64,000 bases of DNA from Adineta ricciae (Eukaryota; Rotifera; Eurotatoria; Adinetida; Adinetidae): NCBI GenBank assembly GCA_905250025.1, contig CAJNOJ010000056.1, positions 124,001 through 188,000 of the forward strand. Reading direction: 5' to 3'. Positions 21,993 through 34,100 of this stretch are shown here, in pieces. A program made the translations under genes and the position numbers. The first letter of the stretch is position 1. Each line of letters opens with the position of its first letter. The notes under the pieces were generated by a model, which saw only the letters and a program-made list of their open reading frames with translations, did no database searches and was not told where the DNA came from.

Positions 21993-23706
21993 TTAAAATT
22001 CAGGATCTGTACCTGAATTACATTTTATCATTGAAATAACTGAATTGGATCGAGTGAGTTCTCGATCGTTATACGTAGATGTCGTGGAAACAGTGACATT
22101 ATCCGATGATAATAATTCTTCACGTTCCAAGAATAAATTTTCAACGTCCATTTCGGCAAAGATTGATAGTGGAAATGGATCACTGTTCGTTTCTGTTGGA
22201 AGCACTGATTCGTTCATTTCTCGAAGTAAGCTTCGGTATTCCCTATAATTGGCCAGTGTAATCGCTATTTGTTCTGTGTACGCGGACATATCTCCATCAT
22301 GTAGGTGAACGTCATGGTCGATGTGTAGATCTGGTTCTACAATGTCTCTGTTTGATCGAGTTACATGGCGACGCTGTCGCACGTGTTTAACTAACTTATA
22401 AATGCCAAAGGTTGGTAAAACAGTGACAGCTGCCGTTATAGCACCAACAAGTACTATGGGCGAAGCGACCACAACACCGGTCGCTATTGAACCACGTATT
22501 GTTCGTCGAAGCCAGGGCTTTTCCGGATGAAGATTGTATGGACATCCGAAGACACTAAAGCGTTTTTCTAATTATTTTAAAGTTTCGCAATGCTAAAAGA
22601 AATCTAATTACCTGAATTTATTGCCATGACTACCAATAACTGGAATTTTCATGTATTGTCGGCCACATAGATAGCAAAATTCGCACTGGCACGACGAGCA
22701 TGTCATATGAGGACAACCACCAGCACGTTGTATGAATGAAGAACATTTCGGACATTTTCTTGCATTCCATTGATCTTCACTCTTCTGCTTGATCCATTTC
22801 AGCAGGAGTTTATCACCTTTAACGAATTGTTTACATGTCATATTTTCATGCCATGGCGCAGCACAACGAAAACACCAGACTAACGAACATTCCGAACATT
22901 GGACTTGTTTAGGGATCTTTTTGTTCGCCTCCTTTTTGAATGATGGCTTTTTATTGGACTTTTTCGAAAGATTTCTATCGATTTCATCAAGAGAATAAAG
23001 ATGTGAGCAGCGTGGACCTAAATAAACAGAAGAAAGTCAAACAGAATCATAAACCAGATTGGATTTTACATGTTTTAGCACGTGGATTTTGATTAGCATA
23101 TATATAGAGTTTCAAATAACGCTCATGTAATGGCGCATCATAACGAATAAAATTCACTATTGACTCTTTGGTTAAATATTTGCTACAGTCACTTGAGATG
23201 CAAGGCACTTGTATACGACCATCATTTATTGTTGCCGATATATGAGCACGCCAGCATATGCCACAGCATTGAAATGTGCAACATAAGGTTGATTGTAACA
23301 CAGCTGATTCTAAGCATATTGGACACGGTTTCATCGCATAATTCAGTCCGGAAGCAACGGTTAATGAGCAATCTGATTTGAGCGTGATAGCTTCGTCATC
23401 GTCTGTATCATCGAATGAGTCATCGTCAGTATCACGGAGACGACGATGATGATCAATAGCCGAAACTCTCGCTATTAATTCTGATCGAACAGTTCTCATG
23501 ACCCTATGATAATCAATAGTGCCATCTGTAGGTGTTGCTGACATTAGTGAATCCAGTAACATTCGATGATCTCGTATAGGAGCATCGTCAGTCGTAGTGA
23601 TTGGAATTTGTTCTTCTATAGATTCTGTAGTCGAAGAAATCGCATCTCTCAGTGTACACGGACCGGACATGGTTTTAATTTCCAGAACTGAATCTGGTTC
23701 AGCCAT
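21993..23706 (-). CDS. RNF217: RBR-type E3 ubiquitin ligase, RNF217-like
   Basis: RING-between-RING ligase that passes ubiquitin through a cysteine in RING2. Exon 1 holds an acidic N-terminal region (DTDDDSFDDTDDDE) and RING1 starting CPICLESAVLQSTLCC. Splicing joins KTC to PRCSHLYSLDEID, then come the IBR (CSECSLVWCFRCAAPWHENM) and RING2 (CPKCSSFIQRAGGCPHMTCS, then CEFCYLCG). In RING2 the first Cys of GCPHMTC is the expected catalytic residue. The last exon gives FGCPYNLHPEKPWLRR followed by a hydrophobic span (ATGVVVASPIVLVGAITAAV), so the protein is tail-anchored like RNF217. The C-terminus is a short acidic/Ser-rich tail ending at 21993. The start at 23706 is immediately preceded by CGTTTTAG, a splice acceptor. 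Related RBR families such as RNF19/RNF144 are less likely because of the FGCxY...PEKPWLRR motif. Confidence 0.87.
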
Positions 23707-24770
23707 CTAAAACGAAATAACATCGTGAAATAAACATTACCAAATCACATGATCGAATCGGCAGCTATGTTGTTGACATTAATTTACTTTCTCATATATT
23801 TTCATCGTATATCAACGCTCAGTCATCGCGTAAAATCTAAAAACGTTTTTTTGAATCATAACAACTGTACGTATCACTATTTTCTTTCATGTTGTTGTGC
23901 TTTTCGACTCATCGTACATAGGATGACGACAATGGATATCGTTTCTAGTTTGTTATGACTTACGTCTACTCACAAAATGAGAAAAATACTCGTCGTTTTG
24001 CTTTCTCTTTTCTGTTTAAATACACTCTCCTTGCAGCGCGAGAAATGTGTTCCTTGCTGTAAGGAGTAGTGCGTAGGTTGTCATGTGCTGTCAGAATAGA
24101 AAGTAAAAAAAAACTCCATTTTTCTCCTTAAAATGCCACATCGCACAAACAGTGTCAACAATGAGAAAAAGATGTAAGAGACACATCATTACAACGATCG
24201 TCATGATATTAGTCATCACTGAATCAGAACATACCATCCTCGTCGTCTGTAATGGCATATCTTACCATGAAATTACATACATTATGATGATTGCAATCAC
24301 ACAACGTATTCTGTAATACTTTCTCTGAATAGCCAAATGCGTGTGCGAGATATTCGATGGAAAACTATACTGTTTCTCTTCCTCTTGTTGATAATATATC
24401 CATACATGGCAATATCGCTATGTATGTGAGTGACTCATCGTTATATCAAGTGTGCTCTCGCTTCAGTAGATATGCATCAGGTGCTTGTTTTCTGATCGAT
24501 AACGAGCTGAATCATTTGATTTGAGGTGTGCTAGACTAAATCTCAGTTTTATTCATTATCAATGATAAACAAAAAGGTACAATGTATGTCCAGATCTAAT
24601 CTTGAGGTAGAATCAACAACCAAGAATAACAAAATCAAGTATTTTGCAATTTTTTATCAGAAAAAGAAAGCAGAAAGAGAAGTTCTGCAAGTATTTTTAT
24701 GTGACACATTTTCTTTCATAAATATTGAGCGTTGAGACGAGAGAAACAGTAGGAGGAGAAAGTAAATCTT
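23707..24770. other. Intergenic, hexokinase 3' to RNF217 5'
   Basis: About 1 kb of AT-rich DNA between two minus-strand genes. It should include the hexokinase 3' UTR and the RNF217 promoter or leader. No exon, RNA gene or repeat family was recognised. Confidence 0.5.
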
Positions 24771-27493
24771 CTACATAGGAGATTGAAGAGTAGATAAATG
24801 TTTCTGAAACTGAGTCGGAACTTTTTCATTGTTATGATTATGGAGCGTTGAGGTCGATTGTGATAGTTGTTGTAAGTAACGTGATGCAACTACAGCAATT
24901 AATCCTGCACCTTTACCACTGCCATCGTCGGATAGACTTAGTTTGAACTAAACAAGAAAAAAAAAGACGAGATAAATTCCGGAATAGTTCAAGAAGAAAA
25001 ATGAATCATTAGGAGCTATGATTAATCATGTGACTTTGAGCTATCTTACGGATAAGATCGTTTAGTTTTTTCCTGATTAGACAAAGCTTCTGCCGCTGCC
25101 ACAGTCAATGCAGCACCGATACCCGAACCATCGTTGGATAGTTGTAGTAGAAACTGAAATATGAACGATTTGCGGTACTCTTTTCATAATTCGTTTCGTG
25201 TCCTAGCAGGATTTTCTCAAGATTCGATCTTTCTACGTACCTTGATATTTTTACTGACTAAATTCTGCATACACTTCTCCATATTTCGTTTGAATCTTGG
25301 ATGATAACGGTACAATGAACCATCAACACCGACCGTTACATTTGGTTTATTGATACGATTGATAAGAACGGCAAGACCTATAGTGATAAATTTAATCTAG
25401 AGATAATTTCGACAGGAGAATAAAATGCTTGTTACCTGCTCCAGCTAACCGTGCTGCACGTTTGGATACAATTTTACAAATATGCTGAACAATTGCACAA
25501 TCATCATAACTGGGATTTCTTATTCCAATATCTTCCAAAACACGTCTCGTGTTTGAAAATCCAATTCCTTCATCCATTTCCACACTACTGACGTACTTGG
25601 TGTAGAACCCACCTCGTGTGAACAACGGCGTTTTGAAATCTTCTGAACCATTACATTTGCCGATAAATAACAAGTTTTGATGTATTAGATCCAGCATAAT
25701 CAAACGAACGATTTCACCCATGTACATTCCGCTGATCATTTTCTCGAAACTGAAACCAAAGAGAAGAATAGAAAAATGAATTGTACAAGCAAAAGAATCA
25801 TACATCTGTTTGCCCGGATTGACAGACGAAAGATCGACTTCTTCGTCGTATTTTGTTCGAATATGGTTTAAACGATGGTTATTACCAAATGCACCCCATT
25901 CCATATTGATAATTACTTGCTTCGGATCATTGTAATCACCGTCCCATGTACCCACTCGATCGAGTTTCTCCATATAACACGCATTTGTGCCTGTTCCTAA
26001 GATCAAACCGATTTCTGTGTTCGGGTCTTTGTATGCACATGCCATTAATGTGCCAACTGTATCGTTGACAAGTGCGACACACTGTACATTGATATTCTAA
26101 ATTGACTGAATTTTATTAAATAGAGTAAATTGGCGATATCTCCTACTTTTTCATCAATAGCTACTTGAAGCATTTTCACAACGTCTTCATTCACAACGCC
26201 AGAGCACGTGAAACCTTTGGTCCAAGTTGATAGACGAGCCGATGCTAAACCTTCCTGTTTACATGGAAACGAAAAGGTAAAACCTAATGGATAACGAACA
26301 CCTGGCTTATTCAAATTTTCTTTGTTCATAAATTCCATCAAACAATCAGCAAGATGACGAAATAGCTAAAAGAACAAAGAGATATGAGAACAGTCATGAA
26401 AATCGAATGTCACTTTACATAAGAGCCTTCACCGAGCATGATCGACTGAGGTATAACGAAGATTTTTGAAGTCAATTCAACTTTCGATTGCGGCAATAAA
26501 TCAACCAGTAGCACACGAAAGTTTGTTCCACCTAAGTCGAGTGCAAGTACTTGGCCAGTTTCGGAACCATCAGCTGTGCTTCTAACGTAAGTGGCGAACA
26601 TTTTGACGTCAGCTGTTGGATGTGTGGCTGGGGATAGGCCAAGCTCCATTTCTCGTTCGAGTGATTGCATGATAACTCGAAGTTTGTCGTCGTCATCGAG
26701 ACGTAACGCTTCAAGAACTTTTTCAATCTAATATATTAGAGATAAAATGAAAGGATTTATGTAAAGCTTTTACAGATTATCACCTCAACAGTAAGAAAAA
26801 TAGATTTATAAAGCGTCAACAAGCGACGGAAATAATTAACATCTCAACTGGAAACATCGTCGCGATAAAATAATCGCAAATATCAAAGAAAAAAAAATCC
26901 AGCTTGCGTATTCTCATTATCAACTCGTTCTAATCGAACGACGAGCGACGAATGCAAAATTAGTATCATATATCATTCTCTCCTGTAATGTTTTGTTTGT
27001 TTATTTCTATTCAATAGAGTAAAAGCACCCTTGATATTTTTTACGATCGTAATAAAAATGAATACGAATATCCTATCGACAGCGCCTCTTTTTTTTACAT
27101 TCTTTACAGCAGAAGAATGTTTCATATTATTGAAAAATGCTCGACGCATGTTGTAAAAATGTTTTTAAGCGAAGAATCGTCTGTTCTTCAGGGGCCTGTT
27201 GTATTTTGCTCTACATAGTGATGACGTAAAGGAGAAACGGCACTGACATGTTATCTCCTTTGATTAGTATATCGAAAAAGACAGTTAAAAGGACGTTTTC
27301 TGATGTTTCTTCTTACCTGCTCGTTTGATTCAGGGTGACGATGTGATGGCAAGTGCTTTGTTTCAGGTTCAGCTGCTTTATAGCCGGCATAGGCTGCTGC
27401 GCCGATTAAAGTACATGCTGCGATAGCATACAGTCCTTTTTGCAAAGTTGCTGTTGAGATTTCATCCTGGAGAATCGTGGCAAGCGTCGACAT
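24771..27493 (-). CDS. HK: Hexokinase with N-terminal membrane segment and alternative last exons
   Basis: Phosphorylates hexoses to hexose 6-phosphate, the first step of glycolysis. The 59-codon first exon (27317-27493) encodes a hydrophobic helix (GLYAIAACTLIGAAAYAGYK), followed by a 589 bp intron, long for this locus. The catalytic exons show LALDLGGTNFRVLLVDL (phosphate loop), LGFTFSFPCKQ (sugar site), VNDTVGT (catalytic Asp), GLILGTGTNACYMEKL, NMEWGAFGNN, FEKMISGMYMGEIVRL and VTVGVDGSLYRYHPRF. It is one hexokinase unit of about 480-500 residues, not the doubled vertebrate HK1 form. After the exon ending at 25241 there are two candidate terminal exons, both in phase and both coding the nucleotide-binding loop: 25046-25153 (LSNDGSGIGAALTV) and 24771-24947 (LSDDGSGKGAGLIAV). 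Confidence 0.95.
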
Positions 27494-28006
27494 TGTATTT
27501 CAAAGATTATCATATGAAGATTAATAGTACGAAGTCCAATTTACGGTAATAAATTTTTTCGAGACAAAGTTAACGATAAAATTGTGATACCGTTAGAGAA
27601 AAACGTCTCCTGAGTACTTTTCGGAGAGAGACATGAATAGAATAATGTTTGCATGTATTTTTGCTTTTATCGTTTTATACGCCTTGTATATTTCTCTCCC
27701 CTCCTTCTTCTCGTTTTTTCTTACGTTACTCGTTTACATTTGTGCTACCGATAGGCATTTTTCTCGTCTGTTCTTTTCTTTCTTTTTCTCGTGTTCTTCA
27801 ACGATTGAAAGAGAGAATACCATACGGATAAAAACAAGTCAAGGCACTTTTATCAAAATGAAAAATCGCTTCATTATCGAGGGAAAAATACGCATATGGT
27901 CAGTAGCGATAAAATCGTAGCTTTCCTTTTATTTGATTATTTAGATGATCATTGAGTAGTTTAAAACAAAACCAAAATGACGAAAACAAAGCATCATCTC
28001 GTTCCA
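27494..28006. other. Intergenic, hexokinase promoter side
   Basis: Lies between the hexokinase start and the stop of the chitin-binding gene, both on the minus strand. T-rich frames with hydrophobic translations occur but show no protein similarity. It probably contains the hexokinase promoter. Confidence 0.45.
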
Positions 28007-30440
28007 TCAACGGGCTTTTGCTCTGTCAACATTACAGTTAATCATTTCGATAGGTAGACATTCGTTGTCTCGAGCCGAATAGGCCAAACCCTTATCACAT
28101 TCCATCACGCTATGCCAACCTAAGAACAACAAAGATATTTATAGTGATTCAAACAGATACAGAGCCATAAAGGGTGCGTACCTGTGCCACAGTAATGAAA
28201 TTTATGACAATGAACTGGATCGGGATAATAACCGTTAACACGACTTGCACAAGTAAACATTGAAGGTAGTATTGATGTGATTGGCATGGTTGCTGTTGTC
28301 GTCGTTGTTACTATTGTGGATTTCATAATCGGACGAGTAAATAGCTGGAACCAGTTTTTCTTTACTGAGCCTGATGCTGAATCAATCGTTTTCGAATTTT
28401 GACAGCCAACAAGGTGTGCGGACATACACAAACGTAATAATGATTCCCAATGCAGACCTGGCGCACAAATTGAACGATAATCGCGACCATCGATACAAAC
28501 ATGATATACACGGCAATCCTGTGTATCACCAAAATAACCATCAACTAAAGATCAAATTTCAATGTAAATACAAAAGAAATAGTTTCATATTTTCATTGCC
28601 TTACCAACGCAGCTGAATGGAATCACTCGTTGTTTCTTATTTACTTCGTCGGATGAAATCGGATTGCTATCTGAGATGTCAAATGGAGTGTCTAAATGAT
28701 TGTTTCAATTCTATTATAAAGAGCATCTGCACATCGAGGGACTCACATGGAGCAGTAGTCGTAACCATGGAAAGAGAACCAGGCTTATCGCCATGACATT
28801 CAGCCTGCTCATACGGTTTACATGTTTTCGTAATACGATCGAAAAGAAAGTTATTTAAACACGTTCGCGGCTGTAAACTTCCATCCACACATTGAATATA
28901 TTGTGAACATACCACAGGATCCGAAAAACGCATTTGACTAGAGTAATTTGGTGGACAAGAATTGTGACCTTAAGGACAATAGATATAGATGATGGAATTC
29001 ATTTTAAATACTGATACATACATTCAGGAACCTCTTGTGGCCAAGCACAGTTTTCTAACCCTATATATAAATTAGGATGAAGTCACTAGTTGTTTCACAT
29101 GATGAATGATAACTTACGCGAGCTCCAAACTCGGCCAGCAGAACACAGCAATGCTTCACTTTGAATTCTCACGCCTAAATTTGTGTATGTAACGGCTGCT
29201 TAAAACAATTTTAAAATGCAATTGAACTTTACCATCGCAATAATGAAATACCGAACAATCGTACGGATCAGGAAAATAACCTGAGCTACCCAGAGCACAT
29301 TCAATAGATGAATACGGTGGAGCAATTTGCCCTTCGCCTAAAATTGTAAACAGCCACTCGAATGAATTCTTGATTTTTCACAACAGAACCGTAGAAACGA
29401 TGATAAAATATATACGAGTTACTGTATGGGTATGTTTACAGCCGCACCCACATACATGTACTATATTACCTCTTGATAATTTCTACTGATATTGTATACA
29501 TATGACTCACTCAAGGTGAAAATGTCAGTTGTCGTCGTCTTTTTAATTACAGAGATTGAGACCTATCTTCTCTCTACCTCTCTTATTCATAGATAATAGG
29601 AAAAAGTATTCGACAAAAGGAATATTGTTATAAAAGTTCCCAATATGTAAATCACTTACACTCGGCGTCTTTTGGCAAAACACATCCACTAGCACTCGCA
29701 GAAAAGTGTAAACCTGGATTACAAAAATGTGTCGAGTGTAGAATACCAAGCACACACCAATGATAAATCGAACATGAACTTGGATCAGCAAATAAACCAT
29801 TCGCACCTGGCCGACACGTATAATTCCCTTTGGATGATTTCGATATACCATCTATAACATGTAGATTTCGTGTCTCTCTTTCTCTTTTCGTTTGATTATC
29901 ATTTCAAAGTTTATACTTTCATCTGCGAGCCATTTTTTCCGACCACCTGTACACATCGTACTATTTTGCATATTGCAACCAATCTTCGTCTCGTCCCATA
30001 ACATGCCTTCTTTACACCGCCGAACCGATTGTATACCATTGGAACAAACGTGAAATTTCCGACAATCCTCCTTGTCAGGGAAGAATCCATCCTCTAAAAA
30101 AACCTTTAATAAAAAGAAACAGTCAAGACGATCATCTAACCAGTACAACGTGAACCGATTTCAGACATATACTTGATGTCGAAGGACTTATCTGGAAGTT
30201 TATCTATTAAAAATAAAATGAATATTTTGCGAAGTTCTACAAGTCATCAATACATTTAGCTAGTTTTTTCACGCCATTTGTTGCATTTTGCATCCAAGAT
30301 GTAGCCGTTGCTGTCGTTTGATTGACAAATGAACTTGAAGTTCCAATGAATGTAACGAAACTCAGTACTATTAGTACAAAAATTGACTTGTTTGAAACGA
30401 GAAAAATCTTACTGCAAAAGAAACAAGACTGGCCCAACAT
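28007..30440 (-). CDS. Secreted protein with multiple chitin-binding type-2 (peritrophin-A) domains
   Basis: Secreted, cysteine-rich protein expected to bind chitin, as in peritrophic matrix, cuticle or (inferred for a rotifer) the chitinous jaws. The ATG at 30440 gives MLGQSCFFC and a hydrophobic signal region ending about FVTFIGTSSS. At least six CBM14 domains follow, each usually on one or two short exons: DGFFPDKEDCRKFHVCSNG; GLFADPSSCSIYHWC; GYFPDPYDCSVFHYC; RFSDPVVCSQYIQCVDGSL; GYFGDTQDCRVYHVCIDG; and GYYPDPVHCHKFHYCGTG, the last ending VMECDKGLAYSARDNECLP. The domain core F/Y-x-D-x-x-x-C-x-x-(F/Y)-x-x-C is seen throughout. A Thr-rich linker (VTTTTTATMPITS) precedes the last domain, a likely O-glycosylated spacer. 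A 45 nt in-frame GTAAGA...AATAG stretch in the signal region may be an intron. Confidence 0.85.
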
Positions 30441-31126
30441 TGTCTCGCAATCGAAATGAATTCTTTCGTGACGAGTTGTCAATTTATCTGTCTCACTAGA
30501 CACTTGACAAGACAAAAATTAAGCACGTTTCATTCAAACTAATACCAGACATATAGATAGATAGATCTCAGACGAGCTTATCCTAACTAGTTGTCAACAG
30601 AGTATATGAATAAGTAATCCTCATCTTCTTCTGTTTAATTCACACAATCGAATACATTCTGATACGTCCATTAGGTGTGTGTGTTAGACACGTGATTGTT
30701 AGATATTTATTTGTCCGTTTTCTTTTTGTTTGTTTGAATGAACATAAGATTTGTTTTCTTATTCTTTGTGTCAAAGAAATGAATAAGAATAACGTAAGAA
30801 CAAAAGGACGAAAAAGAAAAGAAAAACGACACACGAGCGCATCATTAATGAGAATGAATGAAAGAGACAACGAAATATACAGCCGAAAATAATAAATGCG
30901 TGAAAGAGAAAAAGAACGAAAGAGAAAGTTTTCAATTCATGCAAATATTGCACAGAAAAACTGTTCGTTCTCGTAGCGGTCTTCACGATAACGTCTATTC
31001 TTCTTTTTTGTTTCACGCTGATTTTTCTAGAATATAATACACACACACATGTACATTTGACAGTATAGCTAAAATACGCATACAGTAACAGAAATGTCAG
31101 AGGGGGAAAACAACAGAAAGATATCT
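30441..31126. other. Intergenic, chitin-binding gene 5' / SMARCA 3'
   Basis: Holds the promoter of the chitin-binding gene and the 3' UTR of SMARCA. Frames on both strands are driven by A/G- and T/C-rich runs. There is a short CA run near 31040. No gene was recognised. Confidence 0.45.
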
Positions 31127-34100
31127 TCATTTGTGACGTGAACCAGAACCACGAGTTTCTTCGTCATCATCATCACCTTCAAGACCACCGAGCAATGACT
31201 ACAAAGATCCCATATTTATTTGAACGGAAGATTCTTACAAAAAAAAGTCCTACTTGATTCGTTTCGTCCATGGTGATATCTTCATCATCACTCATCACGC
31301 GATTCTTACGTCGACTGTTTGAATTACTGCCAACACTGCCAGGTGTATGTGATTGAGTGTGAAACTTCTAGCAAATGAAAACATGATTATCTGTAAATTG
31401 TCATCGTCTGGTTTTCTTACCTTCTTTGAACTGTCTTCTTTTTTTACTCGTTTTTTCAATGGTTCTAAATTAAATCGATTGTTTCGCGAAGTTTGATGTT
31501 CGATTCGGCTTACCGTCATCGTCGGATTCATCTTCGGAATTCGAACTAACTGCAATTTCACCCTTTTCCAGGCGTTCGCGTGCGCTTGTGAATACTGATT
31601 GAAGTATAATTGAATCTTCGTGAATCTAAATGAGCAAGAAATATTTTCATAAACAAAACATCGTTGAATCTTACATTGGAGTTTTCTACGTTGAATTCTT
31701 GAGCATTTTTACATAGCAACATCACATCCGCTTCGAGATCATCCAAAGTACGATAACGAGATTCACCAAGCTTTTTCTTAAAAAAAAAAACAAATTTCTC
31801 GTTTGTTTATTTGACTAAGAAATTCGACACTCCAACCTTAATCTTATTAAAATCAACAGGATGTTTTATCAATTCATAATATTCTGGTAGTTCTTTTGGT
31901 GTTGGCAACCGCATGAATGGTTTACTCAAAACCCGATTGTCTTCACTAGAAAAAGAGCGAACGAATGACAAACATCGATATTGAACTTTTCGATACGTAC
32001 TCATCACGATATTTAATCACAACGTCTAATAATGTTTGCATTTGTTTATACACTTTCGTCGGAACTGGCTCGTTTTGATAATGTTTATGTGAATCTTTTA
32101 GTTTACGTTTTCCACTTCTTTTACCGGATTTTGAATCAATTCCATCAATGTCACGGTCAAACTGTCGTCCATCGAGATCGTCGTGCTGACCGTCATCATC
32201 ATCGTCAACATCCTCATTCAACGTACGTCGTTTACGTCGACGTTTTCTATCATGTTCTAGGGAATTTAATGTGCCATCTTCCACAGCCTATCACAAAACG
32301 GAAAATTAATCGATTGAGACGAGATTGGAAAAAACTCGAACGCACTTTCAGCCATTCTTTTTCGGTTAACGAATCGGAATAGTCAACTTCTTTTCGTTGC
32401 CGTGAACCTCGTCCAAGTAAATCGAGTGTTTCCTGATCGAGCAATGCACTTTCCAACTCTTTTGGATCTTTTGTTAACCATGATGGCAGTTCGGATATTT
32501 CAAACAATCGTGACTTTCTATTGGATAATCGAGCTTCAGCATGTCGACGTTCGCGATCCATTCTCTAAATCAACAAAATGAAGTTTCAACAAATGAAATT
32601 ACTCTGCATCTCTCACATTGAAAAGATTGTATTCCTCTTCAGATCGTGCAATCATTTGATTGATAACTTCGTCATCTGGAGCTTCATCTTCTTCTTCATC
32701 ACCTTCCTCCGTTTCTTGTAAAAGAATTTGTTGTAAAAATTGTCGTCGTTCGTTGCCAGTTGATTTATTGTTGAACATGCCTGCTTGAATAACTTTCTCA
32801 TCAACGTTCAATTTGTAACGTGCAGCAGCTAAGATCTTCTCTTCAACACTATTGATGGTCATTAAACGAAGTACACGAACTTCATTTACTTGACCGATAC
32901 GATGTGCACGATCTTGAGCTTGTAAATCCTACAATGAAGCATATCATAAGAACTGCTCGGTGCCAAGATCAATCAACGTACTTGATGTGGATTCCAATCC
33001 GAATCGAAGATGATAACTGTATCTGCTTTTTGCAAATTCAAACCCAAGCCACCAGCACGTGTCGACAAGAGAAAGATGAATATATCTGAATTAGCTTCGC
33101 TAAATTTTGCTAATAAATCCCCACGCTCTTCCGACTTAGTCTGGCCATCCAGACGTAAATAGGTAAAATCTACAAGACTCAAGTGTAAGCAAGATATACC
33201 CAAAGCAGATCATTCGTATACTTTTGTAAGCAAAGTAATCTTCCATAATAGTCATCAACGAAGTCATCTGACAGAAGAGTAGAACACGATGATTCGTTGC
33301 TTTGAATTTTGGTAGTATACGATCGAGTAGTTCGAATTTACCTGCTGCACGATAAAGATCAGCTCTAGAAGGAAAAGTATTACATTGATTTGAGAACGAT
33401 TCGCCAGGAGATAAAGTTTTTCATACCCCATACAAACACTGCTTGAATAGTTAAAATGTTGACTGAGCTTTTCCTCAACTTCATTGAACATAAATGGATG
33501 ATTGCAGATTTTTCTTAACTGCATGATAGTATTCATTAAAGCCTTTGGATTGCTTCCTTTACCATTCTAAACGAGAAAGCAAAAATGCGTCAGCGATAAA
33601 CCTCCTTAGTTGTAACATACTTTGTCTTCGGTTAAGAGCATGCCAGTAGATTGCATTTGATTATACATAACTCTTTGTAACGCAGACATATCACATTTGA
33701 TAACATATTCAACCTAAATAGGACATTGATATTCGACAGACAGGAGAGTTTTGTTTAGTTTACTTTATCAGGTAGTTGGGATTCGACTTCTTTTTTCAAT
33801 CGACGTAGAAGAAACGGTCGTAAGACTTTGTGCAGACGTCGAATAATAAGGAGAGTTTCTTCGGGATTCAATTCAACTTTTTCACATGTCGTTGCGAACG
33901 GTGCGTTGAACCATTGTTCGAATGTCGTACAAGATTTAAAGATCGACGGCAAAAGAAAGTTCAATAGAGCCCATAATTCAGGTAATTTGTTTTGTAATGG
34001 TGTACCAGTCAACAGCAAACGATGAGGAGCGATGTAGTACGTGTTGAGCACTTGAGTTAATTTACAGTGATGATTTTTCATACGATGACCTTCGCTAAAA

